Below are positions 59,337 through 64,000 of a DNA stretch of 64,000 nt, piece by piece (the stretch's first letter is position 1; each line of letters begins with the position of its first letter). The stretch is from an uncultured Lachnospiraceae bacterium (GTDB lineage Bacteria; Bacillota; Clostridia; Lachnospirales; Lachnospiraceae). Below the pieces are notes generated by a model. It saw only the letters and a list, made by a program, of their open reading frames with translations, ran no database searches and was not told the DNA's origin. The stretch covers positions 124,001 through 188,000 of the forward strand of contig CAJUCN010000001.1 in the NCBI GenBank assembly GCA_910585005.1, given 5' to 3'. Position numbers and translations under genes: made by a program.

Positions 59337-60431
59337 CTATTCAAACGTAAACATACGATAATTTGAGGAATTGGGGTCGTCATGCGCTCCTAACATAAAT
59401 TGTGCATAACATATTAATACGGTATCATAACCATTCTCCAAAATATAGTTTCTTAAATCAAAAGAGTCATCACAGGCTCTTAGCACCAAGCTATCCACCT
59501 CATGCACTCCTAATGAAATAAATGGTACTGTTATCTGATCATATGAATCCCCAAGAATAAGAACTTTACCAAATTCAACATCATTATTAATACAATCAAT
59601 CCGCTGATAAGAATAGTGCCAACTACTATTTTCATACACATCATTATCAAGGTTGTAAACATCTTCATTTATAAAATCATCAAAGGTTCCCTCATAACTG
59701 TCCTTCGAGTTCTTAAATGTATAATTTGTTGTAAAGATAGGTTTTATTTCCGTATAATCATCCAGACCAACATATGTTTCGGCAACTTTTTTCCCTTGTT
59801 CCCCCAGCCAGCATTCCGTCCATTCCGTTAATGTAAAGTTAGACTCATCATATATAGACGTATCAATATGATAATTAAAATATTCGTTAAGCCCGTCTGC
59901 AATTACCTGGGCAGCCCACAGACCTGCTTCCGTTGTCCAATGATGATCAGTTCTATAAAACAAATCGCATACATCCAAATTTTCTTCTTCAATACTATCT
60001 CTCAAATCAATGGTGGCAATCCCTGCCTCTTTGATTCTGCTAATAAACATATCCATATTCTGATTGCTGTACGTTTCTACCCCAAATTGCTCCCTAAATA
60101 AATCGTCGTCAATATACTTTGTAGGTTCATTGATATACAAAAGATTGATTTCGTGTTGGTCAAGAAATTCCTTAAATGCAACAATTTCATTGAATTCATA
60201 ATCTGTTGTAGTATAATCGGAAGCTGATACTATATACATATTATCTGTTACATACAGATTTATATCGCTATAAAAACCTTGCATATTAAGTAATCTGGCC
60301 ATTATTCCGTTAAAATTTATCAGTTTTTTACGATTCCATAATGACGACGTAAATTCCGATTCTAAAGCATCAACTGTCAATGCATCTTCATCACCCAGGA
60401 GTGCTGTATCTTGTTTTAAGTACTCTGCCAC
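59337..60431 (-). CDS. DHHW/AlgJ-like SGNH-type O-acyltransferase partner, body of an interrupted gene
   Basis: A 364-residue open frame that starts with GTG directly after an in-frame TGA. It has FYRTDHHWTTEAG (the DHHW motif, metal-free catalytic Asp-His) and VLILGDSYDQITVPF (GDS with catalytic Ser), as in AlgJ/AlgX-type proteins that take acyl groups from an MBOAT partner and place them on exopolysaccharide. The MBOAT gene is just upstream. The membrane anchor lies before the TGA (60432-60533), so the body alone would stay in the cytoplasm. No ribosome binding site serves the GTG. It is therefore either inactive, read through, or affected by a sequencing error. Confidence 0.75.
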   Translation of the reverse strand: MAEYLKQDTALLGDEDALTVDALESEFTSSLWNRKKLINFNGIMARLLNMQGFYSDINLYVTDNMYIVSASDYTTTDYEFNEIVAFKEFLDQHEINLLYINEPTKYIDDDLFREQFGVETYSNQNMDMFISRIKEAGIATIDLRDSIEEENLDVCDLFYRTDHHWTTEAGLWAAQVIADGLNEYFNYHIDTSIYDESNFTLTEWTECWLGEQGKKVAETYVGLDDYTEIKPIFTTNYTFKNSKDSYEGTFDDFINEDVYNLDNDVYENSSWHYSYQRIDCINNDVEFGKVLILGDSYDQITVPFISLGVHEVDSLVLRACDDSFDLRNYILENGYDTVLICYAQFMLGAHDDPNSSNYRMFTFE

Positions 60432-60533
60432 TCACTGAACCTCGATATAGGAGCCACCTTTAACAAATCCAACAAATAATACGGTAATAAACATATATGA
60501 TAATATCTTTTTCTCAATATTTTTTGTTATCAT
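60432..60533 (-). pseudogene. N-terminal anchor of the DHHW gene cut off by TGA at codon 34
   Basis: ATG 60533 lies 8 bases behind AGAGG and encodes 33 residues, MITKNIEKKILSY then FITVLFVGFVKGGSYIEVQ, a signal anchor. TGA at 60432-60434 follows, and the same frame continues without another stop for 364 codons of the DHHW protein. One base change (TGG or CGA to TGA) explains the break. Confidence 0.7.
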
Positions 60534-60544
60534 CTTCCATACCT

Positions 60545-61969
60545 CTAAAAATTTGCATATACAAAAGGATTATTCGAACCTGAAGTTACAAATGAAATTG
60601 CCCAAATGAACAGTCCAAAAGTCAATATGGCCAATACCATCTCACAAATAAAACGCGTTCCTTCCTTATCCTCTAATTTTTTATTAAGCCATGGAATAAT
60701 TGGAAAACTCAAAAAAACTGCCAGGAGAATAAAACTAAAATAGTCCTTGATTAGGAATACTGTCCTTAAATCAGCTAACGAATTACCCTTACAAATAAAC
60801 ATTCTTTTAATGTATCTAAGCCCGGTTATTAAATCATCCGTTCTAAATATAATCCATTGCAAATTAATAAACAATAATGTGAAAACCCTGTAAATGATTT
60901 TTCCAATCCTTGTCTTGAAACTATCTGGTATACCAGTCGCTCTTTCAAAAGCAATCAAAGCATAATATCCTAATCCCCAAGCAATAAAGTTCCATGAAAT
61001 TCCATGCCATACTCCTGTAAGCAGCCAAACCACAAACAAATTAATGTATACTCTGTTTTTTCTTTTTGAACGCGATCCCCCTAACGGTATGTAAACATAA
61101 TCTCTAAACCACTGGCTTAATGAAATGTGCCATCTTCGCCAAAATTTTGTGACCGACTCCGTAGCATAAGGATAGTTAAAGTTCTCCATGCAATGATATC
61201 CAAACATTTCAGAGGTTCCTATTGCCATATCTGAATAACCGGAAAAATCAAAAAAAAGTTGAAGAGAATAACAGATTGAACCTAGCCAAGCATATGCAGA
61301 AGAAAAGTCCTCAAAAGGAGTAGAAAAAATTTCATTTGTTATCTTTACCAATACATTTGCTATTAAAACTTTCTTATTAAAACCAATCAAAAATCTGAAT
61401 ACCCCATCCGAAAAGAGGTTCATTCTCCCTTCAGATCCATTACCATTTCCAACAGGCTGCATATCATTATACCGGGTCAAAGGGCCTGATTGTATGTGAG
61501 CAAAAAAAGAAAGATAAAGTGCGTCGTGTACCGGATTAGCGCATAGAACAGCTTTTCCTGTATAAATATCTACCAAATATGATACCGACTTGAACGTAAA
61601 AAAAGAAATTCCAAGCGGTAATAATATATTTCCGGCCTCTATATTTGTTCCTAAAACACGGTTAGATGCCGAAACAGCCAAATCAAAAAACTTGTAATAA
61701 CCAAGTAAACACACATTAATACCGATTCCCAACAACAATAAAAATCTTTTCCATTTTGTTTTTTGACTGTTTGATAATAATCTTCCAATTAATACCGTCA
61801 AAAAAATTTCAATGATAAATAACGATAAATAGCGTAAAGACCCCAATGCATAGAATAACAAACTAATAAACAATAAAACATACTCTTTAACATTTTCGTT
61901 TACTATGTAATAGATCCCTAAAGACAGTGGCAAAAACAAAAAAAGAAATAATATACTTGTAAAACCCAT
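60545..61969 (-). CDS. MBOAT family O-acyltransferase (AlgI/DltB-like)
   Basis: A 474-residue protein with about eleven membrane helices. MBOAT landmarks are GNILLPLGISFFTFKSVSYL, SGPLTRYNDM, FFDFSGYSDMAIG, KFWRRWHISLSQWFRDYVYI and LLTGVWHGISWNF with the catalytic His. It moves acyl groups, usually acetyl, across the membrane to a secreted glycan together with a DHHW/SGNH partner, whose gene follows 11 bp downstream but is interrupted. Confidence 0.93.
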   Translation of the reverse strand: MGFTSILFLFLFLPLSLGIYYIVNENVKEYVLLFISLLFYALGSLRYLSLFIIEIFLTVLIGRLLSNSQKTKWKRFLLLLGIGINVCLLGYYKFFDLAVSASNRVLGTNIEAGNILLPLGISFFTFKSVSYLVDIYTGKAVLCANPVHDALYLSFFAHIQSGPLTRYNDMQPVGNGNGSEGRMNLFSDGVFRFLIGFNKKVLIANVLVKITNEIFSTPFEDFSSAYAWLGSICYSLQLFFDFSGYSDMAIGTSEMFGYHCMENFNYPYATESVTKFWRRWHISLSQWFRDYVYIPLGGSRSKRKNRVYINLFVVWLLTGVWHGISWNFIAWGLGYYALIAFERATGIPDSFKTRIGKIIYRVFTLLFINLQWIIFRTDDLITGLRYIKRMFICKGNSLADLRTVFLIKDYFSFILLAVFLSFPIIPWLNKKLEDKEGTRFICEMVLAILTFGLFIWAISFVTSGSNNPFVYANF

Positions 61970-61984
61970 TAAGAATCTCCTTTG

Positions 61985-62228
61985 TTCATTTTTAATCTAC
62001 CTCAAGTTTCATCCGTTTGGCTCTCACACTCCGCACATGATTCTCTATCGTCCCCATAATTCCGGCAGATCCAATCCCTGGAATCGGTAAGGCAGCAATC
62101 CTTCTTCATTGTCTTGGTAATAGCAGTGTCAAAGCCTTTGCAGTTATACTAGTTTAAGTTTTTTGGAAAACGAAGTTCATGTCTATGAATAAAAGGATCT
62201 ATTTAGGGAAAAGTATTAATTGCAACGA
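61985..62228 (-). other. Gene-free stretch, possible transposase remnant
   Basis: No intact gene. On the minus strand a short frame ends IGSAGIMGTIENHVRSVRAKRM before the stop at about 61994; it resembles the C-terminal end of UPF0236/ISLre2-type transposases (G-x-M-G-T-I-E-x-H...R-R-M), but it is cut by a stop upstream. A second frame is Cys-rich (MKKDCCLTDSRDWIC). No terminal repeats were found. The call is weak. Confidence 0.25.
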
Positions 62229-63353
62229 TTAACCTCCCACTTTTCCACAAATGCAGTTGAAATGAACAATATAATCGTAGATGTTCACATACCAATTCTT
62301 AATTCTTAGGCAGCACTTCTTCTTGAAATTGTTTTCAAATATATCCTTATCCCATTCACAATACTCCTGCATCAGTTCCAGATTAAGTGGTGTTTTATAA
62401 TATCCTTCCTGCTTACCTACGCATTTCATAATAATCCAGTATGCGGCTACTCTATCCCAAAATTTGTACATAAAAAAATGAAACTTTTTATTCAAATATT
62501 TATACCAATAATACTCTGACATATACCCTTTAACCCAAACGGATTCTCCTTTTGCGCTGTCCTGCCCTCGCCACTGTCTATAACAATACAAGCCGTGAGA
62601 GGACTCACAACGATAAGATCCCCATTTATTCGTGAATTTCCCCTGCATAATGAAATCTCCAATGCCAGTATCAACCTTGGGCATTCCACCAATTGCAATA
62701 TACTTTTCTCTATCAATCAAAGCCCCTAACCAACTCGGAACATAGCCAATACATAAATATTGGCGCGGATAATGAACTACAGAATAATTTCCCACCTCCG
62801 GTTGAACAAGATTTTCATATTCCTTATCCTCAACCTCATCGTAAAATATCTTTAACTGACAGCCCAAAAAGGAAATTTTCGGATATCTGTTTATAATATC
62901 TGTCATTATCGCCAAATGATTTTTAACCAGCAAATCATCATCATGCAAAAAACACACCCATTTTGATCTGGCGTAACTAATCGCAGTATCCATTTTGTAA
63001 TTTGCTGAAACTTTATTTCTATAATAAATAACCTTATCATTATTTTTGTATAATTGCATTAAACGAGAAGTTTCCGTTTCCTGCTCCAACGGTGCAGCTT
63101 CATTATCGACTACCAGGATCTGATAGTCGGTAAAATTTTCCTGCCCAAGCGCACTCTCCAATGCTAGTTTAAGCAATTCAGGACGTTTATAAGTTGTAAT
63201 TATAACCGTAACCATAGGTTCTTTTTCCCAATATCCTCCATACACCAGCTCAGACTCTACCGCTCTTCCGTCAAAAAAAGTATCTTTGTCTTCCTTAAAA
63301 AAATCATAATCCTTGATTTGCATTTTGAACTCTTTAAGTTCTTTTAGTTCCAC
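62229..63353 (-). CDS. GT2 family glycosyltransferase
   Basis: A 374-residue GT2 enzyme: MVTVIITTYKRPELLKLAL, QILVVDNEAAPLEQE and the metal site WVCFLHDDDLLVKN; GYVPSWLGALIDREKYIAIGG is the acceptor-side block. The start is GTG 63353, nine bases behind AAGGAG; an ATG 10 codons later is an alternative. It overlaps the frameshifted methyltransferase gene by 20 bp. Donor and acceptor are unknown. Confidence 0.85.
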   Translation of the reverse strand: MELKELKEFKMQIKDYDFFKEDKDTFFDGRAVESELVYGGYWEKEPMVTVIITTYKRPELLKLALESALGQENFTDYQILVVDNEAAPLEQETETSRLMQLYKNNDKVIYYRNKVSANYKMDTAISYARSKWVCFLHDDDLLVKNHLAIMTDIINRYPKISFLGCQLKIFYDEVEDKEYENLVQPEVGNYSVVHYPRQYLCIGYVPSWLGALIDREKYIAIGGMPKVDTGIGDFIMQGKFTNKWGSYRCESSHGLYCYRQWRGQDSAKGESVWVKGYMSEYYWYKYLNKKFHFFMYKFWDRVAAYWIIMKCVGKQEGYYKTPLNLELMQEYCEWDKDIFENNFKKKCCLRIKNWYVNIYDYIVHFNCICGKVGG

Positions 63354-64000
63354 AATCCAATTCTCCTTTTAAATTTATATATGAAACCTGCCTTCCATTA
63401 TAAAAAATACTTGATTGAATATCTTGCATATTATCTAACTCGTATTTTGCAGTATCATTCATTCTATCCAAGTACTTCTTCAACTTTAAGCCTGTAATTT
63501 CCCCATCCCACGAAAGAAATGTCATAATTTCTAAATCATCCGTTCTTTTTGTTGTATAAAACTTTGGTTTGTTATAATAAGTCAGCACCAAACGTAATTC
63601 CTTGCATCGTTTCAACATTTTATCTAAAAATAATTCGAGTCTCTGATCTACATCTGGAAAAATATCATTCGCTATAATAATATCGTATTTTTCTATATCT
63701 GCGTCGTACCAATCCCTTGACATCCATTGAATTTTATATTCCCGGGCAATTGATTTCAAATAATCATTTCCACCATGTGCCATAAAATCTAATAACGTAT
63801 ATTCACAATTTTGAGCAAGCACTTTCGTAAGTGATGTATACCCCCCCCAATATCCAATACACGCACCTCTTTTTTGTTTAATAAAATGTCACCATACACA
63901 TCCGCAAATATCATTCTTTTATTATCCATTTCCCGCAACCATTTGTTTGTTCTTATTTCCACTTCTTCCTGAACTGTATTTTCTTTTAACATTTTTAAAA
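63334..64000 (-). pseudogene. SAM-dependent methyltransferase, frameshifted in a G8 tract and cut by the window edge
   Basis: Two frames together make one methyltransferase. The first (from at least 63992, open to base 64000) ends in EVRVLDIGGG, motif I of SAM methyltransferases; the second continues TKVLAQNCEYTLLDFM (after the shift), IIIANDIFPDVDQRLELFL and RLVLTYYN. The join is a run of eight G on the coding strand. Nine G would restore VLDIGGGYTSLTKVLAQ and one continuous protein of about 220 residues. With eight G the product stops early. The 5' end may lie beyond the window. It probably methylates a glycan building block. Confidence 0.75.
63841..63848. repeat. Homopolymer C8/G8 tract inside the methyltransferase gene
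   Basis: Eight C on the plus strand (eight G on the coding strand) encode the GGG of SAM motif I. Its length sets the reading frame; a slip of +1 restores the gene. Confidence 0.85.

Noticed and set aside
1..64000. CRISPR arrays, tRNA or rRNA genes, prophage structural genes
   Set aside because: No regularly spaced repeats, no cloverleaf-like sequences and no capsid, portal, terminase or integrase motifs were seen while reading the window.

Overview
The window reads as chromosomal DNA of a Gram-positive, spore-former-related clostridium, most likely a Lachnospiraceae-type Bacillota. The grounds are: purine-rich ribosome binding sites of the GGAGG type before almost every gene, an AgrB/AgrD quorum-sensing pair, two CotH-like genes, an LtaS-like phosphoglycerol transferase, and many glycan genes with paralogues typical of that group. 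No rRNA, tRNA or CRISPR array was seen. Species cannot be named from the sequence alone.

Layout. (1) 1-15.4 kb is surface-glycan assembly: a partial exported protein, GT2 glycosyltransferases, a radical SAM/SPASM enzyme, DUF6056-like and GT-C membrane proteins, and an operon on the minus strand (12970 to 5510: GT-C, FAD oxidoreductase, GT2, CotH-like kinase, GT2, DegT sugar aminotransferase). A lipoprotein SGNH hydrolase and a GtrB-like GT2 follow. (2) 15.4-25.1 kb is one minus-strand operon of eight genes: GT-C, sulfatase-fold transferase, a small YIDP-motif membrane protein, a YidC/Oxa1-TagF fusion, PhnW, PEP mutase with an N-terminal nucleotidyltransferase domain, a LicC-like nucleotidyltransferase and phosphonopyruvate decarboxylase. 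PepM, Ppd and PhnW make 2-aminoethylphosphonate (AEP); the nucleotidyltransferase could turn it into CMP-AEP, and the TagF half of the fusion could transfer it to a glycan. (3) 25.3-29.1 kb is a three-gene operon around a phosphoribosyltransferase-like protein that resembles a conflict or defence cassette.

(4) 29.5-32.6 kb is an agr-type quorum-sensing locus: agrB and a 42-residue agrD on the plus strand, convergent with an XRE regulator, LytTR response regulator and GHKL kinase on the minus strand. The predicted signal has a Ser, not Cys, at the ring position. (5) 32.7-39.1 kb is a signalling operon with a TerY-like vWA protein, a PP2C phosphatase, a Ser/Thr kinase with a zinc ribbon, a protein whose C-terminus looks like GrpE, and a lidless Hsp70. 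The kinase and phosphatase appear to end in the same small domain.

(6) 39.4-52.4 kb is visibly more AT-rich and looks like a defence island: two ImmA/IrrE metallopeptidases, a CHAT-protease/STAND ATPase divergent from an XRE regulator across a perfect 26-bp palindrome, a deoxyribosyltransferase/TIR-like protein, and then a six-gene operon in which four genes encode nucleotide enzymes (dNTPase, P-loop kinase-NUDIX fusion, HD hydrolase, RelA/SpoT synthetase). (7) 52.4-64 kb returns to envelope glycan genes: GDPD, LtaS-like enzyme, small membrane protein, second CotH and second DUF6056 protein, an MBOAT/DHHW O-acylation pair, a GT2 and a methyltransferase. Two of these last genes are broken: the DHHW gene by an in-frame TGA after its membrane anchor, and the methyltransferase by a run of eight C/G inside its SAM motif.

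The strongest candidates for undescribed biology are the YidC-TagF phosphonate operon, the Hsp70/GrpE-like/TerY-PP2C-kinase module, and the nucleotide-enzyme operon at 47.1-52.3 kb. All functions are inferred from sequence motifs read by eye; no database search was run.
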